A stretch of 6,677 nt of DNA from an uncultured Sphingomonas sp. GTDB taxonomy: Bacteria; Pseudomonadota; Alphaproteobacteria; Sphingomonadales; Sphingomonadaceae. Of this stretch, positions 5,973 through 6,677 are shown piece after piece (the first letter of the stretch is position 1; each line of letters begins with the position of its first letter). The notes beneath the pieces were generated by a model. That model was not told the DNA's origin. It ran no database searches and worked only from the letters and a program-made list of their open reading frames with translations. The position numbers and the translations under genes are program-made. The stretch covers positions 1-6,677 of the forward strand of contig CAKTFL010000127.1 in assembly GCA_934555855.1 (NCBI GenBank). The letters run 5' to 3'.

Positions 5973-6677
5973 TGCGCTCCGTGGTGATCGGCACCGGCTC
6001 GGCCCTGCCTGCGCGCAGGGTATCGAATGCCGAGCTGGCGACCCGCGTCGACACGTCCGACGAATGGATTGTCGAGCGCACCGGCATCCGCTTCCGCCAC
6101 ATCGCCGGCGAGGGCGAAACGACCGCGACCCTCGCCACGGACGCCTCGCGTGCGGCGCTGGCGGCCGCCGGGCTGCAGGCGACCTCGATCGACCTGATCG
6201 TGCTGGCGACGGCAACCCCAGACCAGACATTTCCCGCCACCGCGACCACTGTTCAGGCCATGCTGGGCGTCGTGGATTGCGTGGCGTTCGACGTGGCGGC
6301 GGTATGTACCGGCTTCCTCTACGCGGTGCAGGTCGCCGACTCGATGCTGCGGTCGGGCGTCCATCGCCGGGCGCTGGTCATTGGTGCCGAGACGTTCAGC
6401 CGCATCCTCGACTGGGAGGATCGCACCACCTGCGTCCTGTTCGGTGACGGCGCGGGCGCGATCGTGCTGGAGGCGCAGGAGAGCGTGGACGGGGACGACC
6501 GCGGCATTCTCGCGACCCGGCTGCACTCCGACGGGCGCTACAACGACCTGCTGTACGTCGATGGCGGCCCGTCCACGACGGGAACCGTGGGCAAGCTGCG
6601 GATGAAGGGACGCGAGGTGTTCCGCCACGCGGTGACGAACCTGGCCGCCGTGATGGACGAATCGCTCGGAATCGCTG
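5969..6677 (+). CDS. fabH: Beta-ketoacyl-ACP synthase III (3' end outside window)
   Basis: FabH starts type II fatty acid synthesis by condensing acetyl-CoA with malonyl-ACP. The frame runs open to the window edge with 236 residues visible, of about 320 expected. It opens [20 protein letters not shown] and continues [12 protein letters not shown] (29-40), [12 protein letters not shown] (81-92), then the active-site [10 protein letters not shown] with nucleophile Cys113 (Cys112 if the second ATG at 5972 is used, the usual number). [29 protein letters not shown] (139-167) is the standard FabH core. The later catalytic His and Asn lie beyond the window and cannot be checked. The ATG at 5969 overlaps the plsX stop as ATGA, and GAGG at 5959-5962 gives a ribosome binding site 6 nt upstream. 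In sphingomonads ihfA commonly follows, which would be outside this window. Identification is secure. Confidence 0.97.
   Translation, partial: MMRSVVIGTGSALPARRVSNAELATRVDTSDEWIVERTGIRFRHIAGEGETTATLATDASRAALAAAGLQATSIDLIVLATATPDQTFPATATTVQAMLGVVDCVAFDVAAVCTGFLYAVQVADSMLRSGVHRRALVIGAETFSRILDWEDRTTCVLFGDGAGAIVLEAQESVDGDDRGILATRLHSDGRYNDLLYVDGGPSTTGTVGKLRMKGREVFRHAVTNLAAVMDESLGIA

Noticed and set aside
5938..6447. 169-codon + strand frame overlapping fabH
   Set aside because: It is a shifted frame of fabH. The true frame carries all FabH motifs and runs off the window end.
5471..6628. Long minus-strand open frame (385 codons) opposite plsX/fabH
   Set aside because: It is an antisense shadow of two secure genes in GC-rich DNA. 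The translation is arginine/alanine/proline-rich with no recognisable domain. The same applies to the minus-strand frames at 516-1217, 1533-2450, 2228-3151, 3835-4440 and 4440-5096.

Overview
The window is GC-rich, densely coding chromosomal DNA. Every supported gene is on the + strand. The gene set and protein signatures point to an alphaproteobacterium of the Sphingomonadales (Sphingomonas-like). The signs are a stand-alone rpsD, an rpmF-plsX-fabH fatty-acid/ribosome cluster, a four-cysteine L32, and a -10 element of the GCTATAGC kind. The order is inferred from recalled family features, not from a database search.

Layout. (1) Positions 1-368 hold the 3' end of rpsD (ribosomal protein S4), closed by a strong hairpin terminator at 405-438. 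(2) Positions 531-3813 hold a compact three-gene run: a secreted M28 zinc metallopeptidase, an agmatine deiminase joined to it by a 4-nt ATGA overlap, and a glyoxalase II/YcbL-type metallo-beta-lactamase-fold hydrolase 11 nt further on. A 58-residue two-helix membrane protein (3844-4020) follows 30 nt later. (3) Positions 4021-4479 hold a 90-nt spacer with a perfect 8-bp inverted repeat and a possible EcfG-type promoter, then a small NTF2/DUF4440-like protein. (4) Positions 4480-4682 are non-coding, with a probable terminator, a good housekeeping-type promoter and a structured leader. They feed rpmF (L32), plsX and fabH, the last cut off by the window end.

Function. The rpmF-plsX-fabH group couples ribosome assembly to membrane lipid synthesis. 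PlsX makes acyl-phosphate from acyl-ACP for phospholipid synthesis, and FabH starts fatty acid elongation. The peptidase/deiminase/hydrolase run looks catabolic or housekeeping: secreted peptide breakdown, agmatine to N-carbamoylputrescine, and thioester hydrolysis. No common pathway is evident beyond arginine/peptide nitrogen use.

No mobile element, CRISPR array, tRNA, rRNA or phage signature was seen. Most of the window is ordinary core genome. The items that deserve a second look are in the short intergenic regions and in the small, easily missed membrane ORF. I found no convincing undescribed system.
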